A stretch of DNA of 64,000 nucleotides from Lithospermum erythrorhizon (GCA_019722365.1 JADFUC010000302.1:37744-101743); one strand, 5' to 3'; numbered from the stretch's first letter, positions 22,200 to 35,500 are shown. The notes: a model not told the origin generated them from the sequence alone. Numbers and translations: made by a program.

Positions 22200-24080
22200 C
22201 AGCCAGGCACTTGAAATACAATAGGTGTCTAATTTAAAACAAATGATACCACATTAACAACAATTCTAAAGCAAAATTCAATCAAACATAATATTAAATA
22301 TTCGAAATTAGAAAAATAAGAACAGATAACATAAAACTAAATTGTTCGAATACTAAACATCACATAATCAATATTCTAAAGCACATTATTCATGGAAACA
22401 TGTTTTCAATTGAATCCAGATTAAATTCCTTCACTCCTCACCTCTCCTCAAGCCCAATACATTCATACGCCCCGCTTCCACAATCATACGCTCCCTTCGC
22501 TACAACCTTACCTCTATATCAACTTTCTGATGCTCTCGTTATCTTCTGAATCCACCTTAACATAAGCGAAGTTAATCAATTCCCAACATCGACATAGCTC
22601 TATCGGATGATCCAACAGAGAATCTCAAGTTTAAAAGCTTGGCCGCCATCGGTGTCGCTTCAACAGCAGTGAGAGTGTGACTCCATCCTTTGGGGGTAAG
22701 CAGTCATTGAACCTCCACACCTCATCTCTCAACATCCGCTAAATGCTCAAACACCTCCCATTTGCATAAAGAATACCCCTGGCCCCACATAAAGACTTCC
22801 CTGCTAATCAGATCGGCTCCCATTTAGAAATCCTTCTAAAATCAACCCATCTACATTCTCCAATAGAACCCCTTTTATATTAACTAACAAATGAGAGATA
22901 ATCATGCCATATCAAGGGTCAATTTCGCCTCTTTCATTTAAAACATATGTTTAAGTATCAAACGTGGCATATTGTCCCATCGCAAATTCAATATAGACCA
23001 CATAACAAACGAATCGCAAACAACTAATTGATGTCAATTGCATAAAAAGAATACCGGGATACGATTCTCTTCCAAACAAGTTTTTGTATACCACCAAATT
23101 ATTCTTACACACTATGCCTTCTTTCTTAACTCTACGATTGTTGTTAAGCTCTTGGACACATTCTTGTAATGCTTAATCGCCATTAGCGCATCATCCCCCT
23201 TTCCGGCACCATCCAGACCCCAACTAAGCATACCAATGCTTTATTAAATCGCTTTCCGTTATACACCAGAATCTGCATCGACATTATAATCGACAACCAA
23301 GACTCTCTACTATCATTATAAATGAAGAACGGATTCATAAAACTTATACACAATGGCGGGGATACCAATTACTATTAGTAAAAGTAGTAAATGTACTAAG
23401 CCATACTACCTAAAATTGAATAAAGTAAGATTATCTGCGTGGACTTTGATTTCTCTCCTTCATCAAAAGTATCCTCGCCTCAGATCTTTAGTAATTTCCA
23501 CCTCCCTACCCTTCGAACTTCCTGCTATCAGACCCCTACATCTTCTTCCTCACAAGGGGCGAATGTGGGTGGTGATCGTATGCATCATGTTGGACTCCTC
23601 CTCCATTTCCTTTAGTTTGCAATTCCTTACTTTGGAGCTCTTTGGTGCCATTTTAGCAAATCGATACTAATATAAATGTGTAATTAACTAATTGGTGATG
23701 ATTTATGTGAGGAATTGAAGATCGAAATTGGAGAGAATTTTGTTTTTGAGTTCATTGAGGAATCAGGTTTCTGTTCGAATGTTTGGAGCCCTATTAATCT
23801 TATTTTCACAAGAATGGTACCGCGAGGAGTCAAAACGGTATTCACACTTTAACTTAAAAATGGCAGAAAGTTTGGCATTTTTGCATCCATTTTTTCGATT
23901 AAAGTGGCACCGCTGCATCGCGTAAAAGTACCACGTTTAAATCAATAAGTTTAAAAATAATAGAAGTTCATTTGTATGGAATAAAAGAACATTTTATTAT
24001 TTTGTCCACGCTTTTTATACTGTATGGGCCGTGAGTTTCATATGAGCCTGGCCAATAATAAAGTTATTGCTACAAAACTA
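22200..24080. other. sequence between the two hAT relics, no gene recognised
   Basis: A plus-strand open frame at 23353-23670 (105 codons) and a minus-strand frame at 23183-23368 have no recognised motif. C/T-rich sequence at 22430-22860 is unlike its flanks and may be another decayed insertion, origin unknown. Confidence 0.3.
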
Positions 24081-24086
24081 CAATCT

Positions 24087-26120
24087 CTAATCATAACACT
24101 CATCTTCGACTTCGGTCGGAGTCTTTTCAACGCCTATCAGGTCAGTTTCGTCTTCTTCTAATTCTTCTTCAATGTCACTAAGATCATCGAACATATCTTT
24201 TCTTTTCTTGCCCAGATCAAATTGACACTGCATCCTATGCCCGGCTACTGGCCCAATCTCGATGCACACACATACTTCAATCACAGCCAAGTCTTGAACG
24301 CCTTTGAGGAATAGCTTCGCCGTATGCTAAACGCGGATTCACCGCTATCAGTTTATTATTGTGGATAGAAAATATTTCTTTGCCATCTTAGATAAGACAG
24401 TTAAACAAGGCTTCTTTGTTTCACCATTTTAATATTATATCAAAAGGATTTATCATTATATTGACTCAATCTGTAAAGTTAGTAGATGTCATCAGTTAAC
24501 CTATCTGTGGTTCATGTGAGCTGACAATTTCACCTAAAGCTCAGAATGCATTTCTAAGGTGATCAGTTGGACTTCTCAGATTTTTAACTCCCGCAAGGGC
24601 CACATTAAACTTTGTATAATTACTAGCGCATGGGTTCACCTTGTCCATACCTGATTGCATTTGCTATACATGTTATAATATATACGTTTCAATTCCATCT
24701 TTCCATTTCGAACATCAAAAACTCTTTGTCGACTAGCAAGTAAGAAAGATTCACACACGATTTCATAAGATAGAAATTGAAACGTTTAATTTAGCGTTAG
24801 ATCCAAGATTATACCAATTGCATATGCATGGACAGATGAAAATATTTTAAAACTTATCTTCCATATCTGAATCATATCTCAGTTAAAACATGCTAATCAT
24901 TTCATGTTTAAATATAATAACGGAGAGACAACGACATTCTAAAAAGCAAAGATGAATATTTGGCTCCGGATTGGAGTTGAAAAACTTTAGTATAATCTTT
25001 TAAGTGGCTCTAAAAACTTAAGTAATATAATGCAGCCCACTAGTATATGTGAGCGGTACATAATACTCACCAATCTGAGCATACTTCTCATAAAAATCGG
25101 AGATTTCTTCATATATACGCCATCAACCAGATCGTAAGTTTTAGTTCCATCTAGTTTGCCAATCCAAAATTAATTTCTTAACTTCTTACCGGAAGTCCAT
25201 TTTTTTATATTCATGTCTTCTACCCCGTCATATTAACAACAAAATTAACGGCTTTAATTGCAAAATAAAACTCATCCCAAAACAACTTTTATTCCATCTT
25301 TAGCAATTCAATTGGCTGATCATGACATAAACATCTAATACGAAAGTTCACTAAATCCGGTTTAATAGGCCTCTTTAATTTTCCGATTGAACGTATTAGT
25401 CGACGATTATCAAAATAGAAATTGAAGTAATCTTATTCAAACATTTGTAATCATTGGCATTAGTATACCTTCCGAAATTTAAACATTACATAACCGATCT
25501 AAAAAATATAATTCTCCCTTAAAGACCTAATCTTGATCAATCCAACGACATGTTATATTACATTATACCAAATTCAAAGACACCAATATCACTAGTCAAA
25601 CACATTATAAAGCGCAAATTCATAAGAGTGTTACCTGTAGCTTTTTCTATTTTTAAAATATTTAAAAGCATATATTGTGAAAGTGAGTAATGCAGTGGGA
25701 CAATGAGTAGCTCGTGGGATTAACGACATTTGAAACCATTTAGAAACGCCATCCATCAATGATTTAAAGGCAAAAGAACCACTGACATAAATGAAGTCAT
25801 CCCAAGCCAAGTATGCTAAAAAAGTTCTTACCGGGCTCGATATCAATAGTTCCTGCGTACCACCCTCCCCACCACTATCTTTACTGATCTTATGACCCGC
25901 CAAGGTTTGTGCGCAGCATTTAATCGTTCCCTTTACCGCCAATTCTTTTCCATGATGGTAGCCTTACAATTTATACAAGTTGCCGCTTTGTTTTTCACGG
26001 TCTCATTAAAAATATTATTCCAAACCATGAAGTTTTTTCCTTTCATTTTCAAGAGTATCCGTGCAGACTGTATCGGTAGCTAATGGGTAGTTCGGGCTTA
26101 CAATGATCATCATCCCCAAA
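24087..26120 (-). pseudogene. hAT-family transposase relic (right, minus strand)
   Basis: Second copy, convergent with the left one. Minus-strand pieces in order: VWNNIFNETVKNKAATCINC near 25985-26022, resembling a BED finger (VWxxF, CxxC); an open stretch 25631-25942 ending with FQMSLIPRATHCPTALL; WQTRWNST-like sequence at about 25147-25166, a hallmark of hAT transposases; LKDYTKVF near 25000; AIGIIL followed by a frameshifted DPNAK near 24799-24832; and VCVCIEIG with an acidic tail (DLSDIEEELEEDETDLIG) at 24087-24290, at the hAT C-terminus. The element has frameshifts and stops and is not functional. Family assignment is by motif order and by the match to the left copy. Confidence 0.78.
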
Positions 26121-26129
26121 TTAACATAA

Positions 26130-27150
26130 TCCATTAGGACACAGATATCTAAATACTATGACTTTGAACATTTTACCAAGATTAATGCTTGATGCCATTA
26201 ATTTAAAAACAAAAATATCACAATTTATAAAAAGTTGGTAAATAATAACTCTGAACCCAGGACGAGCAACGAGACGATCGAACGAATGCCCAATTTCAGA
26301 TAGAATCCTTAAAATTAACATAATTCTTCAAATATTAGATTTCGAGATTGCTTGTTATCGCTTGAGCTCATACAACGACAAGTGAATCGCGAGAAACGGT
26401 CAAATGATTATCCCTTTATGACCTTCCATGGTTTTTTTTTGACTTTCAATAAACGCCAGAATGCTTCGATTTAAACCGCATCACGCTTACTAATCCAAGC
26501 TATATAACGGCTATTAACGCTGGTGAATCGATGAATCCGCACTCACGCTTATCACAAAAATAAAGCAGCGCTTATATACCGCCAGTAAACGGTTTTAAAC
26601 CAAACGCTACCACGCTTATTCAAGGCTATTACAACATGCACGCTAAACTAAATTGTTGTTTATCAAACGCTATACCGCTTTAAAACCAACTATTGTCTAA
26701 AAATGGCCTAATGCGCATTATTAATTTATTATAGGACAAACGGAAAATCAAGTAGGCATTAAACGCACCACGTTATAGTCCGCCGCGCCTCTAAAAGTGG
26801 GCCCCTAACCTATCAGGGCCTGCACTTCTTTAACGGGTCGGCCGGCCCGGTTCGCAGGCGTCTCGCGTCTGCCGGCGTTAGCTACCTGGCCGCCCGGTTC
26901 GCTCGTTAAGGGCCGCCTGGGCCAATTTACGCTTTACGAATCTGTACCACGCTAATAGTGCCTCGAACTGGCTCGGGGTCAAGGCCCACTGAATATCAGC
27001 GGGCTCGAACCGCCGTCTAATCTCTCGGCCTGGGCCCGAATCTAATTAATTAACGTATTCGATAATCCGGCCGACCAACCGACTGTGTGTTGGCCCCCGA
27101 ACGGGCCCACCGAGGTCTGCCTGCTTGCCACGCTCTACCGCTATGTGTTC
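26130..27150. other. 5' flank of the right hAT relic with GC-rich block
   Basis: Repeated CACGCTTA, ACCACG and CGCTTTA-like words occupy 26460-26720, then a GC-rich stretch with GGCCGGCCCGG-type words at 26780-27120. This is the position expected for the subterminal region of the minus-strand hAT copy. No terminal inverted repeat or 8-bp target duplication could be fixed. Confidence 0.4.
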
Positions 27151-27271
27151 GCAAGCAACATCCTGATGAAGCCCAAAGAGTTGTTGGACATCATGTAAGT
27201 GAGTTGTTTGCCCCATGTTGTTAGTAAGTGTAACTTCAGTCTTTCTAATACTTTCAGTATCCTTGATTTTG

Positions 27272-28209
27272 TTACTGTATTAAAGACTCAAAATCCATTT
27301 GTGCAACATCTTTATCATTTTTGTCCACTTCTTGACCTTCAATCATCAAGCGACTGTTTAAGCTTGTTCCTTGGGGATTTAGCATCCGACCATCAGCACC
27401 CTGCAATGCAGGAGCAACATCTGACTTCGAGGGGTTTGTGATTGTAGCACCAGGGACAATGGAGGCAATGCGGCTACCAACAAAAGGACCCTCACCTTGA
27501 GCCTGGACAATTCTCTGTTCACTGTGCACACGCTTCTTCTTGGCAGATTGCCACAGGATAGCACAAAATTTATCCAGGCCAAACGAGCGTTCAGATATGG
27601 ATCCATTGGCTGAAGAGGAGTAAAAAGCTTAGTTCTTACAGAAAATTGTTTTCAAAGCTAATCCATAATACTGAAGTTCTAGGATAAACCTAATACTCCC
27701 TCCATTACAGTTTAATTGGGAGGTTTCTTTCGAAACAGAGTTATGTCATGTAAAATACACACCAAATACTTGTACGTTGAATAATTAAAAAAATATTCAA
27801 ACATGATTAAACTGGAATCAGAATAGAATATTATTGAGTGATTTGACATGATTAAACTGGAATCAGAATAGAATATTATTGAGTGATCAGTCAAATCTCT
27901 CAATTAAGTTTTGATGGAGGTAGTATGTCTCAGGAGATATGCTTACTGTCACCTTGGAGCTTGGCAACATCACTAAGGGGGCGTTGCTGAACCTCATCTA
28001 ACTGACATAGTTGTTCTGTTTTGTTGTTTGTAACAGTACCTGCAGTAGTCTTTTTAGTAAACTCATAATTCTTGTTGCATAACAAAATCTACTATTGTCT
28101 AATGAATTGAATTTATGTAATCTTACGTTGTACCACTATTTTCCGCCTAGTTAACATGCCATCATTTTCTAATAAGCGTCTCTCTTCATTGCAAGACTGG
28201 AGTTGGAAC
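27272..28209 (-). CDS. unrecognised plant gene, three 3' exons
   Basis: Three minus-strand exons are joined by good GT-AG introns and keep one frame. 28127-28209 encodes FQLQSCNEERRLLENDG and then MLTRRKIVV; 27947-28015 encodes QQLCQLDEVQQRPLSDVA and then KLQGD; 27272-27609 encodes NGSISERSFGLDKFCAILW, then QSAKKKRVHSEQRIVQAQGE, with SRIASIVPGATITNP and GADGRMLNPQGTS further on, and ends DFESLIQ-stop. Donors are GTAAGA and GTAAGC, acceptors ACAG and TTCAG. The protein is hydrophilic, with a basic AKKKRVH patch that could be a nuclear localisation signal. I do not recognise the family. Upstream exons and the start were not found. A Stowaway MITE sits in the last intron. A splice at 27276 instead of the stop is possible. 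Confidence 0.6.
27696..27923. mobile_element. Stowaway-type MITE with internal 45-bp duplication
   Basis: Left end CTCCCTCCATTACAGTTTAA; right end, reverse complemented, CTACCTCCATCAAAACTTAA. Both are flanked by TA (27694-27695 and 27924-27925), the Tc1/mariner target. Length 228 bp. Inside, ACATGATTAAACTGGAATCA and its following 22 bases occur at 27801-27842 and again, identical, at 27846-27887. Confidence 0.8.
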
Positions 28210-28580
28210 CTGTTTCACATTGCACCCTCTGGAATTTATTTTGGTAAAACAAGTTACAACAATGGTGTAGCATGATTATAGCAGCAGATTGATGATTCCG
28301 AGCAACATATGTAAATCTGGAACTTTCATCCATCAGGGTTTCCAGCACAGTACAGATCCTTGAATTCCATAGGTCGAGGTAATAAACTACAGCAATATGA
28401 GTGCCACATTGAAATTTTTGCGTCTGAGTTGACGTCCTCAGTCCTCACTATTAACCTACAGCATGTTGCTACAAAAAAAAAGTACCATAGAGTTTCAACA
28501 TTAATGTCAACAACCGAAGCTCCAGTAGTAAAATTCACCTACATTTTGAGATATAGTACTGCATTTGAATTGAACTGAAA
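28210..28580. other. upstream of the three-exon gene; no exon assigned
   Basis: Open frames exist on both strands (plus 28360-28578, minus 28326-28538) but neither has a motif, nor a splice pattern that joins in frame to the exon at 28127-28209. Confidence 0.3.
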
Positions 28581-28619
28581 GTTCTACTTATGTCAAGAAT
28601 ATGTGGGATACATACTTAA

Positions 28620-28815
28620 AACCATGCGCGGACTTACATTTTTTAAGCCCGTTCAGTCGAACACCCAAAACATCTGGAAAATACAAAATCACATCGTAGT
28701 TATATATTAATTATATTTTTTACATTAAAAAATAGAAATAATTGAGATTTATGTTACTTTTTATAATTGGCGTGTTGTCCAAAGAACACCCACTATTAAT
28801 GTCCTAGATCCATCC
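28620..28815. repeat. probable dispersed repeat fragment
   Basis: CGAACACCCAAAAC near 28659 and GAACACCCACTATTAATGTC near 28784, together with TAGATCCATCCCTGG, look like a dispersed plant repeat recalled from other intergenic regions. No ends or target duplication could be defined. Confidence 0.3.
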
Positions 28816-28819
28816 CTGG

Positions 28820-31580
28820 ATAAAATTTCAAAACTGTTTATTAATGTTGAAAATAAAGCAAACAAAAACTTGGCTAAAATCAAATGCGCGAATATCAAGC
28901 GAGGTTTGTCTGAACATTTTCTTAAATCGATTAGCCCTCAGTGGTGGTTGTGGGTATAGAGAGCCTGATCAAATATAATGGTTAAACAAACACTATGATA
29001 GAAACACTTCTCTGCAGTGTCCAACGAACAAGAGAAACCAAGAGTATCACCAATGAAAAATATTATTTGTAGGATTTTCGTTTCGGATGATTCCAAAGGA
29101 AAAGGTGCTTCAGATTATAGAGAGTTTCACGATGGTCATCAATCACACCTTAACTCTAGTATTCAATAACTATACTAAACCCCTCCGGCAATTAATAGCA
29201 AACCAGTCCCATGAATGCAGACTGACCTCTTTCACCTCAAAAATGGAAGAAATCCGTGCAAAATCTAATTTTCAAATTTTTGGAGTGCAAAATATAATTC
29301 CGAATTCAAGGAAGACCTCCCAAGACCAAGGCACGGACTTGCACTCGCCATGCACTTGCGGAGGTTTTTTTTACTCTTGACTAAGGTGACCAACTATATA
29401 AAGTGATCACCTGCAAAGTAGATTTCTAATATGAAAGTCTCAAACTACATAAACACCAAAACTTTCTTTGACATCTTCCAATATACCAATATTGCATTCA
29501 CACCAAATGATTTCAATCATCATTTTCGAACATCTACCAATTTCTTAATACACTCCCGGACATTAACCACACCAACGAGTTTATATGCGATCTTAATCGG
29601 AGTATATTCTGATATCATGATAAAAATCTGTGGCGTACATACTAAAATCAATTAATTATAAATAGATGAAGGTGAAATACTTACAAGGATTAATGATAGA
29701 TACAATCAAATATATTTTCAAAGTGTCTGCCCCCTCTCTGTCCCACTTCTCTTTAACTATCTCTATCTTCATATGAACACTAGTACACCACATATCTCTC
29801 AATCAACGTCTTCTTTCTCGATTTGTATGCAATCAAAATCAAACATCACATCTTCTTCTTCGATCTCAATTTCAATTTTATGTTGAATTCAATTTCGATT
29901 TAGATTTTAAAGGCAATGATGATTTATTGATGAATCTGTTCTCACCATGGAATCAACCATTCCATTTCTGTTGTTGAATTCATTGATTTGACAAGTCACG
30001 AATCTGAGACTCAATTGACGTTTTTTTACTTTGCTTTTATCCGACAATCTTATGGGATTTATATCGAATTTTACAATATCCGAACAAATTCGAACTGAAA
30101 CACTAATTGGACCACTACCACCACCATAAACTGTCCACTAGTTTCCTTCTTCTCCACCCCCATAGCCCCGTAAAACCATCACCACCCCAGCCCCATCACC
30201 AAGTTCATCACCATTGTAAATTACGGGATGAAAAAAACGTCTATATTCAGGTACTCGTATAATTCGATCATTTTATAAGTAAAATTACGTGAAAAATACC
30301 GGAAAACATTAATGAGAAAAAATCGTCAAAACGTGTTACTTTCGGGATCAAACATATATACTTTTATATTCATCATCCGAATTTAATAATTAGTCAATAT
30401 TGACCACATAATTCTAATGAAATTGTAATATATTTGATCTGCAAAATTATCTAACAAATATATATAACTTAAAAATGAATAGAATGTGATAAAACCAATC
30501 ATATGTGAAAATATCCATTCATCTATTCGTTGAATTGGCAATTAGACATTCTTGAAGTTTTGGATTCGATTTCCATGTGGGGAAAGGGAGTTTGAAATTA
30601 TTCTAATCAACTATAAGAAAAACTAATTATCTACCATTATTGGTAGGGGATGCACTAGGGGTTTTGAGGTATAGTAATGTACTACTGTAGTCAAATGTAC
30701 AGACGAAGTACAAGTTATTAATAAAAGCAAAATCATAGGAACAACAACGAGTTTGGAAATCGTGTTAACAATACATTTTACATGCTTTTTTAGTGTTTTT
30801 TATTTTTCGACGTTCAGAAAGCGTTTTGTGCTGACGGATTAAAAATACTCATTTTTCCATATCTTTACTTTAGGTACGGTGATATGCATTTTTTCAAAAC
30901 TACGAACTTATAAGTATTATACGCGTTTTATAAGATTATTAGACATACATAAAGTGCTAGCGCTGGCCAGCATCAATTTACTTCACTATTCATCACAACG
31001 GATTTGCGATTATCTTCGCTAAACTTGACCTGACTTTCCAACTTTGGGTCAATCGGGGTTTAAATCGTCGACCGATCTCCTATGATCAATCTTTCAGAAT
31101 GCTCGTGATATCTACAAGACTGTCATTTGACTCAGTGCTTAATTACTACATTAAGCAAACACTGACGACCAAGCCAAGAATGCTGTGTAAGCAGACAAAT
31201 ATATGGAACGATACCAAGCATCAGACTTCTTCGGCCTCATTGTACCTATCAAAGATATTTATATATGATTTGAGAGTCACATAGCATCTCCTGTCTCTAG
31301 CATTAATACTATACACGCCTATCCTCACGAAAAGCCGACTAGACCTATATTTATCAATTCCACCAAGCTCAGACGACCTTTATATATATATATATATCAA
31401 AAAGCGCTGGGATTAAATAAAAGTATCAAGTGGCTGAAAGGACTAAAGGAGGAAGGGTTAGGTTTTATTTCAATAGAATTTTTAATTAATGTTTGGTTAT
31501 TATTAAAATAAGTTCACGTGTTTATTTTAAAAAGTGTCTCAATAATTTAATATATGTGATATTTCTAGTTTGCCATACTA
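28820..31580. other. intergenic sequence, no gene recognised
   Basis: AT-rich with a C-rich patch near 30105-30220. A TA microsatellite is at 31381-31397. The plus-strand open frame 29087-29380 has no recognised motif. Confidence 0.35.
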
Positions 31581-31587
31581 CTAAAAC

Positions 31588-31808
31588 AATATTTCCTCCA
31601 TTCAAAAACACCGATTTCTATATCGGCGTGTTTCAATCTTCAATTATTCTTAATTATATATTAAAAAAATTAATACTATAAAAGTATTAAAAAAGACGAA
31701 TCCAATTATATAAATTTATATTTTTAAAATAATGAATAATTAATAATTGATTAAGAAGTCAATTTAAAAAAGCTTCAAACCTCAATTATTTCCTCGATCG
31801 AGAGTATA
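31588..31808. mobile_element. possible Stowaway-type MITE, decayed
   Basis: TTTCCTCCATTCAAAAACAC at the left resembles a mutated CTCCCTCC end, and the right side ends near CCTCGATCGAGAGTA. The length and AT-rich interior fit, but the right inverted repeat is poor. Confidence 0.35.
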
Positions 31809-31930
31809 TCACATCTAAATTTAGATTTATAAAATTTAAAACTAAGTTTAGTTTTATATAAAGCTTGAAATATAATAGTGTTCTTGGGTAATTTGAAGCT
31901 CCTGCTTAGTCTTCTAGAACAGACATAATT

Positions 31931-32524
31931 TAGGGTGCCAAATAAATACAAACTCGAATCGGAACCAAAACAACAGTAAATTTTTGGAACCGACGGAACT
32001 GACCGATGAAAGTCAAGGCCTGAGAAACTGAATTAATTTAGGGTTCGCCTTGAAAATAACCAACCAACCGATTTCAAATTTGTGTAGATTTTTTCAATTT
32101 TATTTATTATCCTTTTCAAGATCTTATCAGATTTGCATGTATTTTAAGCAAGGGGAATTTAGATTTAACTTTGTTTCACATTTCCAGATAATTTAAAATA
32201 AAAATATATAGTAAATCTTTCTAAACTAATATAGAAATGTTAGCATGTAAAAATAATGATATTATGTATCAATGCGAGGTTGATTGTATAATTAATCTTA
32301 AAAGTTGAGTTCATTGAAATTACAAGATTAAATTCATTTGCGACTTAATTTCAGCTCACACGAGATGTCAAAATGTGTCAAACGAAATTTAACCGAAAAC
32401 CCAACTCAGAACTACAGATTGGAACCGATCGAACCGAACCGATTTAGATTCTGACTCTCAGAACTGAAATAGTGCTCGATTTGAATTTTACTAAAACCGA
32501 ACCAATGAACTGGATGAACCCCTA
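31931..32524. mobile_element. possible non-autonomous hAT-like element
   Basis: The left edge TAGGGTGCC and the right edge GAACCCCTA (inverse TAGGGGTTC) resemble the short TAGGGGTG-type ends of plant hAT elements. The interior ends carry CGAATCGGAACC and CGAACCGAACCG words. No 8-bp target duplication was found, so this is tentative. Confidence 0.35.
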
Positions 32525-32529
32525 TATTC

Positions 32530-35500
32530 CAATTTAACATTAGATATTAGATTGGACGGCCCATCCCGATCAGAGTTCAAGTTAAATTATTCCATATCAT
32601 TCTAAGATTCAATTTGGTTTATGTATTCATATTTTAATATATATTTTAATCGATGATTGACTCAATAATATTCGACAAAATCGAATAATATAAATAATTT
32701 TCAGCAAAATTATCTCAACTTTAGTCACGAAATAAATCCAAATAGGTCACATTGGGATGTCCTTATTCGAATGAAATACTTCAACGAATTATATCGAACA
32801 CCGCATAAAGATGACATACCTCTTATAAAACTATATCTTGTATAATATTTTTAATAAAAAAGTTAAACCTCAATAGTATGTGATTACATTACTGATATGA
32901 AACTTTAAAATTTTGACAGTAACAATCCCACATAAAAAGCGCCATGTTGCTCCATTCCAATATGACGAGCGGCACCAACTCAGACATCGAACGCTCATCA
33001 ATAAAGCTTGATTATAATATAGATCAGCTTTTAATTTATTTTTTACCATAATATCATTTAATTGTATTTCATATAGAAATGAAACTATTATAAGTATTAT
33101 TATGACAATATACTCTTATTTAATTCACAAATTACCAATCAATATTAAATAAATGAAGACCGATTTTTTTTAAAATTTTCTTTTCATATATTGAATTCAA
33201 CTCTAATTAATTATCAGATTTAAATTTTCTTCATATATCAACTCACTCTAATTAATTATTGCATCTATAGTTTATAGATAAAATATTTTATTTAACCATA
33301 AAACTAAACATGTTATATATATTATAATAAAATAAATAAATTTTCTAAAACAAAATATCCAAATCTATTATTCCTCCATACCAAATGATTTTCATGCTTA
33401 ATATGGCATCCCCAAATTGTTAAACTTTAATGATTCATCATAAACATAATTTTGATTTGAATAAAAATTTAATGTCATTAGCACATTGGAAAATATTATT
33501 ATTTGTTAATTTTACCAAATATTATACAACAGAAATAAAAATATTTGAATTTAATATTTAATCTATGAAACATCCAAATTTAAACCTTGACATTCTATTA
33601 TGATATAGTATTAGATATATAACTGACACTTTTTTGCTTCAACCAATAAACGTAAAAGCAAAGATCACATAATAATTTAGATATATATTATTTAATAATA
33701 GAGAATTTTTGGATTAGATTTTTTTTCAATTTATAATTGAATAATTATCATACAAATTTTTTAGTATGAGTAGACTAATCTATCAGATTAAAAATGAAAT
33801 TTACTTATTGTTGCACAAAATTAAAAAATCAAAGCCAGATATATCAATCACTTTTATCTATCTAGAAGGAGACGAAGATATATAATTCTGACGAAGACGT
33901 TAATCTAACATACGATAATTAGTATAGGTACGAAGTGGTAAACTATTATAGGTAATGAGAAGCAGAAAGAACTCTAACTATATTTGAAATCGTTATGCAC
34001 TTTAAGAAAATTTATGAATTATCCTACCCAATATTATAGTAAGGATATTATAATAATTATTAACGTGAAAACACAACCTACGCTTTTGTACTGGTGTACT
34101 TGGATTGACAAAAGGCAGTCTCATCCTGGCTCCAATTCTACTGACTGCCAGAAACAAAATTTTCTCTTCATTTTTACTGACGATGCGAATTCAACGCAAC
34201 ATTATCATAATTTCTACTTTTATCCCTTTAATAAAAGTGATTTTTGCCTACTATTAATTAAAATATTTTTAATAGCAACTTTTTTTAGGTATATTAATAA
34301 TATAATCAAACCCAGCACAGTGATTTTTTACCTTCTACGATCAATTAAATTTTACTGAGAGAAAGATTTATTTGAAAATATATCAATATAATTTATTATT
34401 AAATTGATAATTTTGATTCAAATCAAAGTTTTTGGGAGCATCAATCGTAGTTTCATAATCTTCGAATGATTAAAAATCAAAATTGACACCTTTTAAATAC
34501 TTTGCTGTACTCAATTAGAAATAAACAATGGATGGAACTATAGATGAAAGCAGCGACTCACCGGTATAAGCAACGCTGCCGAAGCCATATAAATTGACCC
34601 AATCACGGATACTGACAAGAATATGATTGAATACTTTTATCAGAGTTTGATCTTTGGAATCTATACTCAAAACATATTCGAAGATATCAACGAAAAATTC
34701 AAATAAAGTGGGGAAGATCAACACAGATTTCGGACTAGGTGGCACATCTAATAATAATGTGGTACTGATCAGAATATAACGACCCTAAAAGTCCAAATAA
34801 TATTCTGGACCTTGGTCGGTTCATGATGCCTCTGACTGTGTTCTAGGTTATTACCGCTTAGACCAGAAAGCACTAGGGGCAATTCTATTTATACAGAAAA
34901 TAAAATGATAGAGAGTAGGGATGTCCATTTTACCTTTTAGCATAATACCATGAAACTTTAAAAATATGAATCCAATTATTGTCCCAAGGCTCCCAAGGAT
35001 AATACCTCAAATGAAAGAACGCGACGCCTGAACCGATCGCGACTTCAAATTTCTTTAAATGCTTAACACGGTAGACTTCACATCAATGACTCATTAACTT
35101 AGACGCCTGCATTTAATACTCAAGTTGTTTCACTATGTATGTTCCGGTACAATGTTATAACCTTTTTTAAGGATTTAATAGTGGGTGAACTCTTTTAAAA
35201 CTATTTTTATTACTTTAGTACTTATTCTAATCTCTTTAATAACAGTAGTAGGCCCAACCCAAGACCATTAGATTTTAAACATTAGTTTTAAGATTGTAGC
35301 ACGTAGGATTGCTGTCTGAAACTACAAAGGGGAAGAGATTGACTTTATTCATAAATTATGTTTTTAAGACTTTATTCAACGGGTCAACGGGTTGACTATT
35401 CATAAAATTATGACTTTTTTTCCCTCTTATTTTTGCTTCCCAAATAAAAAAAGAACTAGTTTTATAATAGGATAAATTTCACATACAACACCAACTAACT

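Noticed and set aside
28326..28538. Possible further upstream exon of the three-exon gene
   Set aside because: The frame does not join to the exon at 28127-28209 through any visible GT-AG pair.
34515..34745. Protein-like minus-strand frame (FEFFVDIFEYVLSIDSKDQ)
   Set aside because: No family recognised, no partner exons, and AT-rich context; not enough to call a gene.
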